A stretch of 64,000 bases of DNA from Thalassoglobus sp. JC818 (GCF_040717535.1 NZ_JBFEFI010000002.1:806001-870000); one strand, 5' to 3'; positions 10,272 to 20,229 are shown, counted from the stretch's first letter. Translations and numbers: made by a program. The notes: a model not told the origin generated them from the sequence alone.

Positions 10272-13200
10272 CTAGCGCTTGATGACACATTCATCCAAAT
10301 TGAGTAATGCATTTGCAATCGAAGTGATCGCTGCATGCTCTGCCGCTGGCAGGTCTTTGTTGCGCTCTTGCTGTCCGACGGTCAGGTATTTTTCAGCGTC
10401 ATCAGGTTGTTGCTTAAAGTTCGCTAACTGGTTCTCGTAGAGGCGGCGAAGAACTCCTTGTTCCTGTTCCGTTGGATAGCGACTCGTCAACGTTCGAAAG
10501 AGATCGGTCAAGAGGGCGTCGACTTGAAGTTGATCATCTTGGCGGTGAGTCACCATCAATCGCTCTGCGAGAAGACGAGCTGCTTCAACGAATTGCGGCC
10601 CGTTCAACATCACGAGTGCTTGCAGCGGTGACGACGTTCGTTCACGTTTGACCTGACAGACATCGCGTTTGGAGGCATCGAGGGTCGTCATGTCAGGGGC
10701 TGGACCGGTTCGTTTCCAGTAAGTGTAAACGCTGCGGCGATAGAGTCCTTCTCCCGTGTCTGGCTCGGCTGGTTTGAAGGAGACAGCCACCTCGTAAGGT
10801 TTTGCTGGCGGACCTCCAACTCGATTCACAAGCAGGCCACTCACAGCGAGAGCATTGTCACGCAGCATCTCAGCGGGCATGCGATAGCTTGGCGACCGTG
10901 ACAGCAGCAGGTTCTCCGGGTCAATTTTCATCTGATCCGGACGGACTTGGGACGACTGACGGTAGGTTGCTGAAAGCACGATCTGTTTGAGCAACTGCTG
11001 CAGATCCCATCCCTGATCCATGAAACGAACGGCCAGCCAGTCGAGCAATTCAGGATGAGAAGGGTTAGAGCCCTGGCTTCCAAAGTCTTCAGGTGTCGCG
11101 ACAAGACCTCTTCCGAAGATCATCTGCCACATGCGATTGACCGTCACGCGAGCGGTCAATGGGTGATCAGGACTCGTCAACCATTGTGCCAGTGATCGTC
11201 GGTCCGCCGTGCCTGAAGAGGAGAGGGGCGGAAGAACAGTTGGTGTCGCTGGATTGACTTGTTCACCGCGAGTGTCGTAGTTCCCGCGGATCAGTCGATA
11301 GGTCGGCTTCTGTTCGGGAAGTTCACGCATCACCATGATTTCCGGAATCTCTTCAACGTAGTCGTTCAGTGCTTTTCGTTGATTCTGAAGTTCCGAAAGT
11401 GCCGACTGATACTTCGCGTGCTGAGTTTGCAAGAAGTATCGCTGTGCGTCTCCGCGAGAGAGCGAAGAGACCAACAGGTCGCTGGAAGACTTCTCGGGTG
11501 ATTCAAGATAAGTAATCGCCTCGACTTCAGCGGGAGTCAACAGGCGCTCGAAGACTCGTAGCTCGTCGACGAGCCCATTCTTAAACCCTCGATCCCGGAA
11601 ACGTTCGCCGATTGCGATGTTATCACCGCCGCCTCCTTGGATCGTTTTCTTCAATCCATCACGAATCGTGTCGACTTCAGACTTCTGCCCATCGACAAAA
11701 ATACTCAGTCCGTCAGCTCGACTTGAGCCATCATACGTGATCGTGACATGGTGCCAGTCGTTGGTCGAGATTGGATCAATCGTGCGAATGCTGATTGCAT
11801 TCCCCGGCCAGAAATGGATCAGTGACCACTTCAATTTCCCTTCTTCGATGAGAAGTTCATATCCGCGGCTAGCTGCGTCCGTCCATGCACGCGAACGGTG
11901 CAAGATCACCGCACGCTCTTTCACATCCGGAGTCTTCAGCCACAATGAGATGGAGAAGGGTTGAGAGCGTTGGAAGTTCCCGACTTCGGTGTCGATTGAG
12001 TCATCGCCGGTGAGTTGAGCGGCCTTTCCGATCACTCCGTCGACGGAACGATTTCGTCCGGAGACCGTCTCGAAATCAAGATGCAGCAGCGGTTCCGGAA
12101 CGTTGACGCTCTCGGTTTTTTGCAGGGAGATCCATTGTTCAAATTGACCGGCACTCTTTTTCGCGATCCGTCGCAGCTTCTTTTCTGCCTGCACGACTGC
12201 TTCTTCCAGACGAGCGATTTCCTGTTTCTGATCGGGTGTCGAAAGCAACAACGTGGGCGTGGGAACAGCAGGGGTGAAGTAGCTGTACAAACCCGCTTCG
12301 TCGATGTTGTCGAAGAAAGCGGAGAGCTGAAAATATTCCGCCTGGGAGAGTGGGTCGAATTTGTGGTCGTGGCATCGACAGCATTCAAACGTGAGGCCGA
12401 GGAATGCCGTTCCGAAAGTTTGGGTTCGGTCAGCAACATATTCGATGCGGAACTCTTCGGGTGTGCTACCTCCTTCGACCTTCTGCGGATGAAGTCGATT
12501 GAAGGTTGTGGCAAGAATTTGATCGTCCGTGGCATTAGGGAGAAGGTCCCCCGCGATCTGCTCGGTGATGAACTCATCGTAGGGAAGATTTTTATTGAAG
12601 CTGCGGATCACCCAGTCTCGCCAAGGCCAGACGTAACGATCCCGGTCGACCTGATACCCGTATGTGTCGCTGTAGCGTGCGACATCTAGCCAGTCGGAAG
12701 CCATTCGTTCGCCATAGCGTTCTGACTGAAAGAGGCGATCGACGACTTTTTCGTAGGCTTGATCCGACTCGTCCGCGAGGAAGTTGTCGATTTCTTCCAG
12801 AGTGGGCGGAAGGCCAGTGAGATCGAACGTGACGCGCCGAATCCATTTCTCCTTCGTCGCAGGCGGATTTGGAGCCAAACCCGCTTGATCGAGTTTACGG
12901 AGAATGAACCGGTCGAGGTCCTGCTGAGGCCAATCGGGATCAGTGACTTCCGGCAGCTCGGGAGCGACTGGTCTTTGAAAAGCCCAGTGTTGGTCGTACT
13001 CAGCTCCTTGCTCGATCCATTTCCGCAAGACTTCAATCTCCCCGTCTGTCAGGTTGAGATTCGAGTCAGGCGGCGGCATCTTGATGCTCGAATCATCTGA
13101 GATGATCCGCAGGAATACTTCGCTGTCCTCAGGACTGCCGGGCTTAATGACGAAGGGGGCGGTCGCGAACTCGAGCTTTTTATGGGCATCATCTGCCTGA

Positions 13201-13382
13201 TCGAGTCGTAGATCCGCTTCGCGATTTTCTCCATCCGGCCCATGACACAGAAAGCAACGATCGGACAGAATCGGACGCACCTGCGTATTGAAGTCGATAC
13301 GCTCTTCCCCAAGCACGTGATGTGTGAGAAAGAGTTGATGAAGCAGGAACGCGAGGAGGGAGATGAGGCGAGTCGTTTGCAT
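10272..13382 (-). CDS. PSCyt1-DUF1549-LamG-DUF1553 secreted cytochrome
   Basis: A 1036-residue paralogue of the third gene in this cassette. A signal peptide (about residues 1-25) precedes a planctomycete cytochrome c domain (FNTQVRPILSDRCFLCHGPD, heme Cys43/Cys46/His47), DUF1549 ([17 protein letters not shown], second heme-like [14 protein letters not shown]), an inserted LamG/concanavalin-like domain at about residues 430-630 (LHLDFETVSGRN, SISLWLKTPD, DWHHVTITYDGSS, GLVDELRVFERLLTPAEV), then DUF1553 (PLTARVTVNRMWQMIFG, YRRSVYTYWKRTGPAP, RERTSSPLQALVMLNGP). The LamG insertion is the clearest difference from the paralogue and suggests carbohydrate or surface binding. It is the first gene of the minus-strand trio. 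Confidence 0.93.
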   Translation of the reverse strand: MQTTRLISLLAFLLHQLFLTHHVLGEERIDFNTQVRPILSDRCFLCHGPDGENREADLRLDQADDAHKKLEFATAPFVIKPGSPEDSEVFLRIISDDSSIKMPPPDSNLNLTDGEIEVLRKWIEQGAEYDQHWAFQRPVAPELPEVTDPDWPQQDLDRFILRKLDQAGLAPNPPATKEKWIRRVTFDLTGLPPTLEEIDNFLADESDQAYEKVVDRLFQSERYGERMASDWLDVARYSDTYGYQVDRDRYVWPWRDWVIRSFNKNLPYDEFITEQIAGDLLPNATDDQILATTFNRLHPQKVEGGSTPEEFRIEYVADRTQTFGTAFLGLTFECCRCHDHKFDPLSQAEYFQLSAFFDNIDEAGLYSYFTPAVPTPTLLLSTPDQKQEIARLEEAVVQAEKKLRRIAKKSAGQFEQWISLQKTESVNVPEPLLHLDFETVSGRNRSVDGVIGKAAQLTGDDSIDTEVGNFQRSQPFSISLWLKTPDVKERAVILHRSRAWTDAASRGYELLIEEGKLKWSLIHFWPGNAISIRTIDPISTNDWHHVTITYDGSSRADGLSIFVDGQKSEVDTIRDGLKKTIQGGGGDNIAIGERFRDRGFKNGLVDELRVFERLLTPAEVEAITYLESPEKSSSDLLVSSLSRGDAQRYFLQTQHAKYQSALSELQNQRKALNDYVEEIPEIMVMRELPEQKPTYRLIRGNYDTRGEQVNPATPTVLPPLSSSGTADRRSLAQWLTSPDHPLTARVTVNRMWQMIFGRGLVATPEDFGSQGSNPSHPELLDWLAVRFMDQGWDLQQLLKQIVLSATYRQSSQVRPDQMKIDPENLLLSRSPSYRMPAEMLRDNALAVSGLLVNRVGGPPAKPYEVAVSFKPAEPDTGEGLYRRSVYTYWKRTGPAPDMTTLDASKRDVCQVKRERTSSPLQALVMLNGPQFVEAARLLAERLMVTHRQDDQLQVDALLTDLFRTLTSRYPTEQEQGVLRRLYENQLANFKQQPDDAEKYLTVGQQERNKDLPAAEHAAITSIANALLNLDECVIKR

Positions 13383-13521
13383 GACCCAATTCTAGCAAAG
13401 GTCTCTTGCGAGAGGCAAAACGTCGCAGAGAAAATTTAATTGTGCGGCAGGAGTTGGACTCGGTAGTGCTCTTCACACAGCTTGGGAGTCATGTGTCAGG
13501 GCGAAGCTGAATTGAAAGCAA

Positions 13522-13556
13522 AAAAGGCCGCCTGAATCACGTTCAGGCGGCCTTTT
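13522..13556 (-). terminator. Strong intrinsic terminator after the TlpA-like gene
   Basis: Perfect 15-bp inverted arms (aaaaggccgcctgaa / ttcaggcggcctttt) with a 5-base loop. Reading on the minus strand it lies 60 bases beyond the stop of the thioredoxin-like gene and ends in a T run. The symmetrical A and T runs would allow function in both directions, but no plus-strand gene ends here. Confidence 0.9.
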
Positions 13557-13615
13557 GAATTACTCGAAGCTGTTTTGAAGTCAGAGTTTGTGATCACATG
13601 CGTGACCTTCGTAGC

Positions 13616-14785
13616 TTACTCTGAGCCCTCTTTCGAATCGTCGATCGGTCCGAGGAGTCGTGCGAGCTCAGTTCGCAACACTTCGTCGCGAGCATTCAGG
13701 TTCACAACTTTGCCGCTTCGGTCGACGAGGATAACAGTTGGAATTCCACTGATTCCGTAGTAGCGGGCGATGGGGTTGTCCCAACCTTGAAGTTCTGGAG
13801 CGTCTTCAAACAAAGTGACCCAGTTGAGGTCGTTGTCTTTGACGAATTCCACCAGTGCTTCGCGATCGTTGTCGAGACTGATTCCGACCACTTCAAAGCC
13901 TTTGTCGTGATAGGCCTCGTACATTTCTTTGACGTTGGGAAGTTCACCAATACATGGGCCACACCAGGTTGCCCAAAAGTCGACGAGAACGACTTTCCCT
14001 TTGTATTGATCGATATTGAACTTTGATCCATCGAGAGTTGTGCCAGAAACTTTGATTTCGTTGCCGGGCAGTTTGAGGCGTCGAGCGGTGGATTCGAGCG
14101 TTTCAACAAGATTGTCGAGGTCAGCTTCGTTCTTGGCTTTGAGGATCGAAGCATATGTGTCGTAGGCGAAGACTGCGTTCTCTGTGTCTCCGTAACGATC
14201 AAGCATTTGTGCTGCCTGCATCGCCCCTTGGATTGCCATCTGGAGTTCTTCTGGATTCTCCATTGTGGCGTTTTTCAAGCTGCCAGCGAGTTCTTTAATC
14301 AGTTCTTTCTTGGCAGCATCTGGAAGGGTTGGCAATCGACCAATTCGTTCCTGAAGTTCGATACGTGCTGCGAGAGCTTTGACTTCTGGTCGCTCGTCCT
14401 TCTGGAGTTTTTCAATCAGCTTCGCTCGCTTCAAAGCTCCGGTGTTGTCACCGAACTGGGGAAGCAGGCCAAGGACTTGCATGCGAAGTTCAGCCGCCAT
14501 GAGGAACGTTTCCTCATCGATCTCGCGGTCCATAATCGCCACGAAGGACTCATCCATCTTCTGGAGATGAGCGAGGATTCCTTCAGGTGTTCGTTCTGGA
14601 GGAGGTGTTCGGGCGAGCTTTCGCAGGAAGAGCTGGAGCTCGTTCGCGTCAGTTCCTTCAGGAGCTGCGTATACGTCGACAGCTTCCGCTGGTTCGTCCT
14701 GAGCTGTGGCGATGAGTGTTGGAGAAGCAATCGCGGCGATCAGAAGGCCGAGAATGAGTCTAAGTGAGAGAATTCGTGGAGTCAT
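13616..14785 (-). CDS. TlpA-like thioredoxin-fold protein with helical N-domain
   Basis: A 389-residue secreted protein. Signal peptide at about residues 1-29, then about 200 residues of predicted alpha helix without a recognised family, then a TlpA/AhpC-type redoxin domain from about residue 240. The active-site motif is WCGPC (Cys275, Cys278) in VVLVDFWATWCGPC, with the cis-proline loop in SGIPTVILVD. This architecture is expected for a periplasmic thiol-disulfide reductase, for example in cytochrome c maturation or oxidised protein repair; the electron donor and the client are unknown. The gene is monocistronic, closed by a strong terminator, and lies next to a cluster of c-type cytochromes, which makes a role in heme-site reduction plausible but unproven. 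Confidence 0.9.
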   Translation of the reverse strand: MTPRILSLRLILGLLIAAIASPTLIATAQDEPAEAVDVYAAPEGTDANELQLFLRKLARTPPPERTPEGILAHLQKMDESFVAIMDREIDEETFLMAAELRMQVLGLLPQFGDNTGALKRAKLIEKLQKDERPEVKALAARIELQERIGRLPTLPDAAKKELIKELAGSLKNATMENPEELQMAIQGAMQAAQMLDRYGDTENAVFAYDTYASILKAKNEADLDNLVETLESTARRLKLPGNEIKVSGTTLDGSKFNIDQYKGKVVLVDFWATWCGPCIGELPNVKEMYEAYHDKGFEVVGISLDNDREALVEFVKDNDLNWVTLFEDAPELQGWDNPIARYYGISGIPTVILVDRSGKVVNLNARDEVLRTELARLLGPIDDSKEGSE

Positions 14786-15270
14786 ATGAACCTCCTGAGG
14801 TCAAAGTCCATGGAATGGCTAGGAAGTGGGGCGGGGTAATCGTTTACAACGACGCAGAACATCGACTGCTATCGATTACGTGATTGAATTATTGAACGTC
14901 TTCGGTTATGAGAGTGTTTGCCAAAACTCTCGGAAAGACTGTAAGCAGCCTCACATCCTTTGCACTTAGGACGATAGGAGACCCACAAGAGCAGTCACAT
15001 CCTGACAAAGATCATACTGCTTCCATAAGTTGAAACCAACATATGAATTCAGGAAATCTCGCGATTCCACCCGACAGCAGCGGCGAGCATTCACCCGCCG
15101 CCAAGCTGCGAACATAGAGTTCTTGAAGAAATTCTTCACCGGGTTTTCACAAAATGCCACGGGGTCTCGACAGTCGTGGGAGCTCTCAAAATGGATGGCA
15201 TCCGTTGCACAGCAGGACTGGACCACGTCCAGATGAGTGCAATTCGCGGCGAACCGGGGATGAAGAAGCT
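14786..15270. other. Intergenic region without recognised gene
   Basis: This 485-base stretch lies between two minus-strand genes. It should hold the promoter of the TlpA-like gene and the 3' end of the pgk transcript. Small frames exist on both strands but have no motif or ribosome site. A short imperfect hairpin near 14910-14931 lacks a T-tract. Confidence 0.5.
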
Positions 15271-16497
15271 TTAGGCTTCGTCGATGACCTGCAAAGCTTC
15301 GAAAGTCTTGCCTTCAAGCATTTCAAGGCTCGCTCCGCCGCCTGTGCTGACGTGCGACACCTGATCGGCAAGTCCGAACTGCTGGATCGCAGCTGCGCTA
15401 TCGCCTCCACCAATGATGCTGATGGAATCGGACTCGGCAATCGCCTCAGCGACGGTCTTCGTTCCCGCATCGAACGGAGGAACTTCGAAGACTCCCATCG
15501 GACCGTTCCAGACGATCGTCGCTGCCGATTTCACGATGTCTGCGTACATCTTGGCCGTTTCGGGTCCGATGTCGAAACCTTCGTAGTCGTCAGGAATTTC
15601 GCCGGCGGAGACAACCACTTTGTTGCAGTCCGGGTTCTTGAACTCGTCTCCGCAGTGGGTGTCGATCGGAAGAACCAGTTTGTCGCCGCCTTCTTTGATC
15701 AACTCGAGGGCGAGATCGACTTTGTCTTTCTCAACGAGGCTTTGCCCGACTTTGCCACCTTGAGCGAGCGAGAACGTGTAAGCCATCGCTCCGCCGATCA
15801 GAACCTTGTCGCAAACGCTCAAAAGGTTCTTGATGACTTTGATTTTGTCAGAGACTTTGGCTCCACCGAGAATCGCGATGAATGGGCGTTCTGGTGAGGA
15901 AATTGCATCGTTGAGATACTGGATCTCTTTCTGCACGAGGAAACCGACGGTCTTTGGCTTGCCTTCCATCAGCAGTGGAACGGTGTACATGCTCGCGTGA
16001 GCTCGATGGCAGGTTCCGAATGCGTCATTGCAATAGATATCTGCGAACGAACCGAGTTTCTCAGCGAAGGCTTTCTTCGCTGCTCGCTGTTCATCAGTTG
16101 TTGATTCTGCTTCGTCCTTGAGTTCCTCTTCGCTGGCAAAGCGAACGTTCTCGAGAACCACAATTCCACCCGGTTCCAGGGCAGCGACTTTCGCCTGTGC
16201 ATCTGCACCGACGGTATCGGACGCGAAAGCGACGTCGCGATTCAGTAGTTCGGCCAGTTTCTCAGCAGCTGGCTTGAGGCTGTCTTCGAGTTTGACCTGT
16301 CCCTTCGGGCGTCCCAGGTGGCTCATCAGAATCAGGCTTCCACCGCGATCGAGAACTGACTCGATTGAAGGCAGAGCCATTCGGATTCGTCGATCATCCG
16401 TGATATTTGACGCATCGTCGAGCGGCACATTGAAGTCGACACGCATCAGGACTTTCTTGCCGGAAACATCGACGTCAGCAATTGATTTCTTCGCCAT
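15271..16497 (-). CDS. pgk: Phosphoglycerate kinase
   Basis: A 408-residue cytoplasmic enzyme of glycolysis and gluconeogenesis that transfers phosphate between 1,3-bisphosphoglycerate and ADP. The length is typical. Recognised segments are the substrate-binding N-terminal loop ([15 protein letters not shown]), the basic segment [26 protein letters not shown], the domain hinge [17 protein letters not shown], and the nucleotide site ([46 protein letters not shown]). All family landmarks are intact. The gene appears transcribed alone, without gap or other glycolytic genes in the window. Confidence 0.98.
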   Translation of the reverse strand: MAKKSIADVDVSGKKVLMRVDFNVPLDDASNITDDRRIRMALPSIESVLDRGGSLILMSHLGRPKGQVKLEDSLKPAAEKLAELLNRDVAFASDTVGADAQAKVAALEPGGIVVLENVRFASEEELKDEAESTTDEQRAAKKAFAEKLGSFADIYCNDAFGTCHRAHASMYTVPLLMEGKPKTVGFLVQKEIQYLNDAISSPERPFIAILGGAKVSDKIKVIKNLLSVCDKVLIGGAMAYTFSLAQGGKVGQSLVEKDKVDLALELIKEGGDKLVLPIDTHCGDEFKNPDCNKVVVSAGEIPDDYEGFDIGPETAKMYADIVKSAATIVWNGPMGVFEVPPFDAGTKTVAEAIAESDSISIIGGGDSAAAIQQFGLADQVSHVSTGGGASLEMLEGKTFEALQVIDEA

Positions 16498-16656
16498 TTC
16501 ACAGACTCTGTTTTTGGGATCTTTCGAGCAGTTTCAGATTTCCCGGATCGTAAGTGACGCTCAGTCTGCTGCCAAGTGGCGGCATGAGTCGAATATGCTA
16601 CAACTAGACTTTTGTAAGCCCTATCCATCAATTCTTATTAGTGTGTTGCCGCCATC

Positions 16657-18156
16657 ATGAAGTTTCACGTCGTTGAAGCGTCTCCTGCCGAATTTGCTGC
16701 CGGTTGGCTGATCGTTGGGTGTTTTGAGGGCGAGTCGCTGAGCCCGGAACTTATGGAGTTGGATGAACTCCTCGGTGGCCAACTGTCTCGATTGGCGACC
16801 CGCGACGACTGGCCGAGCAAGCGCGGAGAATCTCTCACTCTCCATGATGTCCCGTCGATCGAGGCTGATCGGCTCTTGATCGTTAATTACGGGGACGAGT
16901 CCTCACCGGACCTCTCCAAAACCTGCCAGGTCCTTTCAGGAGTTCTTCGAAAAGTTGCCTCAAAAGAAAAGCAGTCCGTCGTGGTGGCAATTCCTTCGGA
17001 ACTCATCGTGAAATTTGGAGAAACTGTACCGCTCGAGCGGTTTGCTGAATGCGTGACGACTGCCTGTGCGTCGCAAGCGATTTATCGAAAAGAACGAGAT
17101 CGTTTTGAGCTGACTGAAGTCCACTTGCTCGGTATTCCGAATTCCCCGTCAAGCGAAGTTGCCATCCAGCGTGGAAGAATTCTTGGCGAGTCGATCAATC
17201 TGACACGCGAACTCGTCAATCGACATCCAAACGACATTTATCCGGAAACATTCGCCGCTCGCGCTGTCGACGCTGTTGTTTCACACGGGGTGACCGGAAA
17301 GATCCTGGACGAACATCTCATCGAGAACGAAAAGATGGGAGCATTGATGGCGGTCGCTCGAGGAAGTTCCCGCCCGCCGCGTGTTGTCGTTCTCGAATAT
17401 CGAGGGGCTGGAAAGGATTCACCAACGATCGGACTGGTCGGAAAGGGAGTCACGTTCGACAGTGGCGGCCTGTCTTTGAAACCGTCGGCGAGCATGATCT
17501 CGATGAAGGCGGACATGGCGGGAGCAGCTACGGTGCTCGGAATCGTCCATGCCTGTGCCAAACTGGAATTGCCGGTCAACATTCTCGCGGTGATCGGTTT
17601 GGTCGAAAACATGACCGGACCTTCAGCCTACAAACTCGGTGAAGTCCTGACAGCGAGAAACGGGACGACGATCGAAGTCCACAATACCGATGCGGAAGGC
17701 CGACTTGTTCTCGCGGATGCTCTCTCATATGCCGTCGATCATAAAGCCGATCGTCTCATTGACTTCGCCACGCTGACCGGAGCCTGCGTGATTGCCTTGG
17801 GTGAGGAAGTGACCGGAGCATTTACGAATCGTCAGGAGTGGTGTGATCAAGTCGTGCAGGCAGCCCGTGCTTCGGATGAGCTGATCTGGCAACTTCCAAT
17901 GTACGACTTCTACGCGGATCAGCTGAAGTCAGACTTCGCAGACTGCAAAAACGTCGGAACACGCTGGGGCGGAGCGATTACAGCGGCAAAGTTTCTCGAG
18001 AAATTCGTCGATGACGTTCCCTGGGTGCATCTCGATATTGCCGGCGCAGCCTATTCTGAGAAAGAATGTGCAAGTCGCGACGCTGGCGGAACCGGTGCCA
18101 TGGTTCGCTCAATCGTCGGATTGTTGGCGACGTTGAATGAAGAGTCTTCGAAGTAA
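16657..18156 (+). CDS. pepA: Leucyl aminopeptidase (M17)
   Basis: A 499-residue M17-family aminopeptidase, normally a cytoplasmic hexamer with two metal ions that removes N-terminal residues from peptides. The N-terminal macro-like domain is followed by the catalytic domain with KGVTFDSGGLSLKP, MKADMAGAATVLG and the signature NTDAEGRLVLADAL, which supply the lysine, arginine, aspartate and glutamate ligands. The C-terminus has LTGACVIALG and the G-W-G-G region near the active-site entrance. Divergent from pgk across 159 bases. In some bacteria PepA also binds DNA; nothing here indicates that. Confidence 0.96.
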   Translation: MKFHVVEASPAEFAAGWLIVGCFEGESLSPELMELDELLGGQLSRLATRDDWPSKRGESLTLHDVPSIEADRLLIVNYGDESSPDLSKTCQVLSGVLRKVASKEKQSVVVAIPSELIVKFGETVPLERFAECVTTACASQAIYRKERDRFELTEVHLLGIPNSPSSEVAIQRGRILGESINLTRELVNRHPNDIYPETFAARAVDAVVSHGVTGKILDEHLIENEKMGALMAVARGSSRPPRVVVLEYRGAGKDSPTIGLVGKGVTFDSGGLSLKPSASMISMKADMAGAATVLGIVHACAKLELPVNILAVIGLVENMTGPSAYKLGEVLTARNGTTIEVHNTDAEGRLVLADALSYAVDHKADRLIDFATLTGACVIALGEEVTGAFTNRQEWCDQVVQAARASDELIWQLPMYDFYADQLKSDFADCKNVGTRWGGAITAAKFLEKFVDDVPWVHLDIAGAAYSEKECASRDAGGTGAMVRSIVGLLATLNEESSK

Positions 18157-18185
18157 CACGGATGTAAACAGTGTGGAATGAACAC

Positions 18186-18292
18186 TGTGATGAGAGTTTC
18201 GAATCGAATTTTATGGATCGCACACGCAGACACGGAACTTGATTGATTCAAACCGGACAAGTGAGTGCACAAGGATGAGCACCTAGCTCAGG
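18186..18292 (+). repeat. Degraded copy (R5) of the 107-bp dispersed element
   Basis: The segment aligns without gaps to the dispersed element found elsewhere in the window: the core aagtgagtgcac sits exactly 50 bases after the start of the tcgcac block, as in the intact copies, and the last 22 bases match about 15 positions. The terminal inverted repeats are eroded. It lies between pepA and galU. Confidence 0.6.
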
Positions 18293-18313
18293 ACGTTCAG
18301 GAGGAAGTTTCAG

Positions 18314-19219
18314 ATGCCACTTGATCTCGCGATTGTTCCCGTTGCCGGACTGGGAACACGACTGTTGCCAGCGACGAAGAGTCAACCGAAAGAAATGCTG
18401 CCGGTCGGCCGTCGTCCCGTCGTCCAATATGTCGTCGAAGAGTTAAAAGAATCGGGCATTAAACGGATCCTCTTCATCACCGGTTACGGAAAGTCATCGA
18501 TCGAAGATTTCTTCGACGTGAACCATCAACTCGTGAAGCATCTCCGCGAATCGGGAAAAGAAGAGCATCTCGCTGAACTTGCCTTCGAACGCAACCAGGT
18601 TCAATACGCCTACACCCGTCAACGCGAACAGCTTGGTTTGGGCCATGCTGTTCTGATCGGTGAACCGTTCGTCGGTCGGCAGCCGTTTGTTGTCGCTCTC
18701 GGTGACTCGATTATCGGCATGCACGCCAAGTCGCGAATCGTCGAGCGCATGATCGAAGAGTACGAACGCTCGCAAGCTGACGTTGTTGTCGCGTTCGAAG
18801 AACTGACTGATCCGCGTGAAGTCGTCCATTACGGAATCGCGAAACCTCGCGGTCCAATCACAAACGACATCTTCGAACTGGACAGTCTCATCGAAAAACC
18901 AGCGGTTGATGAAGCTCCAAGTAACCTGGCAGTGGCAGCTCGATACGTCTTCAGCCCCGCGATTTTCGAAGCTCTCGAACAAACTGATCGCGGCAAAGGT
19001 GGCGAAATTCAGTTAACCGATGCGATGCAGCGAGTGCTCCGCGAAGGAGGGAAGGGGATTGGAATTCGGCTGCCTTCCACTGAACCACGCTTTGATATCG
19101 GGAACTTCGAAAGCTACTTCCGTGCGTTTGTCGATTTCTCTCTCTCCGATCCTCAGTTCGGAGACGGGTTGCGCACATATCTTCGAGAGAAACTCGATTC
19201 GGAAGAAGGAGTTTCGTAA
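18314..19219 (+). CDS. galU: UTP-glucose-1-phosphate uridylyltransferase
   Basis: A 301-residue nucleotidyltransferase making UDP-glucose from UTP and glucose-1-phosphate. The nucleotide-binding loop is complete (VPVAGLGTRLLPATKSQPKE, with KEMLPV) and further landmarks are QYVVEELKESG, REQLGLGHAV, ALGDSIIG, and the sugar-binding EKP and RFDIGNFESY. A ribosome site (aggagg-like) precedes the ATG. Its stop overlaps the start of the next gene as TAATG, so the two are translationally coupled. The partner is glucuronokinase-like, so this enzyme could act as a broader UDP-sugar pyrophosphorylase that accepts glucuronate-1-phosphate; that is inference. Confidence 0.93.
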   Translation: MPLDLAIVPVAGLGTRLLPATKSQPKEMLPVGRRPVVQYVVEELKESGIKRILFITGYGKSSIEDFFDVNHQLVKHLRESGKEEHLAELAFERNQVQYAYTRQREQLGLGHAVLIGEPFVGRQPFVVALGDSIIGMHAKSRIVERMIEEYERSQADVVVAFEELTDPREVVHYGIAKPRGPITNDIFELDSLIEKPAVDEAPSNLAVAARYVFSPAIFEALEQTDRGKGGEIQLTDAMQRVLREGGKGIGIRLPSTEPRFDIGNFESYFRAFVDFSLSDPQFGDGLRTYLREKLDSEEGVS

Positions 19220-20229
19220 TGGAGATTATTCGCAAACGTGCGTATGCCCGGGCCGGATTGATCGGGAACCCGTCGGACGGATATCACGGAAAAACGATTG
19301 CCTTCACCATCCGTCAGTTCTTCGCCGAAGTGACACTCTACGACTGGCCAAAAGTGGAGATCGTTCAATCCGTGGACGATCAGTCCAGCTTTCGGTCGAT
19401 CAAGGATCTCTTCGATGACGTTCGACTTCATGGCTACTACGGCGGAGTCCGATTGATCAAAGCGACGATCAAGCGGTTTTACGAATACTGTGATGAGAAA
19501 CAACTCGAGCTTCACGATCGAAATTTCTCAATTCGATATTCAACGACAATTCCCCGTGCAGTCGGAATGGCTGGGTCGAGCGCAATTATCGTAGCCACGC
19601 TTCGAGCGTTGATGGAGTTCTACAACATCGACGTTCCGCAACATGTGCAACCTTCATTAGCGTTGAGCGTCGAAACAAGAGAGCTTGGAATCGCCGCAGG
19701 CTTACAGGACCGAGTCGTTCAGATCTATGAAGGCCTCGTGTCGATGGATTTTGCGACTGATGTCATGACTGTTGAAGACGGAATGGAGTGCGGCCGATAC
19801 GAAGGCCTCTCGTCAGAGAATCTCAAGAACGTGTACGTGGCCTTCAGTTTGGAAGCTGGTGAACCGACCTATGTCGTTCACAATCCGCTGCGAGCGCGTT
19901 ATCAGGCTGGAGATCCTGACGTTTTGCAAGCTATGGAAACGTTTGCCAACCTCACTGTGCAGGCAAAGAGTGCTATCGAAAAAGGTGACACTGCGCAGCT
20001 CCATGAACTGATTGATCGAAACTTCGATACACGAGCAAGCATTTGTTCAATCTCGCCTTCTCAACGGCTGATGATCGAGACAGCTCGTGGAGTGGGAGCC
20101 AGTGCGAAGTTCGCAGGATCGGGCGGAGCAATTGTCGGCACGTTTTCGGACCAGCAGATGTTTAACGACCTCAAAGCTGCTCTATTAAAGATACATTGCG
20201 AAACGATTCAGCCGCAGATGAACGTCTGA
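19219..20229 (+). CDS. GHMP kinase, glucuronokinase-like
   Basis: A 336-residue GHMP-family kinase. The N-terminus RAYARAGLIGNPSDGYHGKT and the ATP loop IPRAVGMAGSSAIIVATLRA closely recall plant glucuronokinases, which phosphorylate D-glucuronate at C1; the C-terminal GHMP motif GASAKFAGSGGAIVG is present. The match is from memory of the family. The overlap with galU (TAATG) suggests a salvage route from free glucuronate through glucuronate-1-phosphate to UDP-glucuronate. Alternative assignments within GHMP kinases, such as a heptose-7-phosphate kinase type, cannot be ruled out. Confidence 0.82.
   Translation: MEIIRKRAYARAGLIGNPSDGYHGKTIAFTIRQFFAEVTLYDWPKVEIVQSVDDQSSFRSIKDLFDDVRLHGYYGGVRLIKATIKRFYEYCDEKQLELHDRNFSIRYSTTIPRAVGMAGSSAIIVATLRALMEFYNIDVPQHVQPSLALSVETRELGIAAGLQDRVVQIYEGLVSMDFATDVMTVEDGMECGRYEGLSSENLKNVYVAFSLEAGEPTYVVHNPLRARYQAGDPDVLQAMETFANLTVQAKSAIEKGDTAQLHELIDRNFDTRASICSISPSQRLMIETARGVGASAKFAGSGGAIVGTFSDQQMFNDLKAALLKIHCETIQPQMNV

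Noticed and set aside
14910-14931. Hairpin gagagt / actctc as a pgk terminator
   Set aside because: Only six paired bases, no T-tract and more than 300 bases downstream of the pgk stop.
18168-18188. Stem-loop acagtgt / acactgt after pepA as terminator
   Set aside because: Seven paired bases without a T-tract; it overlaps the left end of the degraded repeat and is too weak to call.
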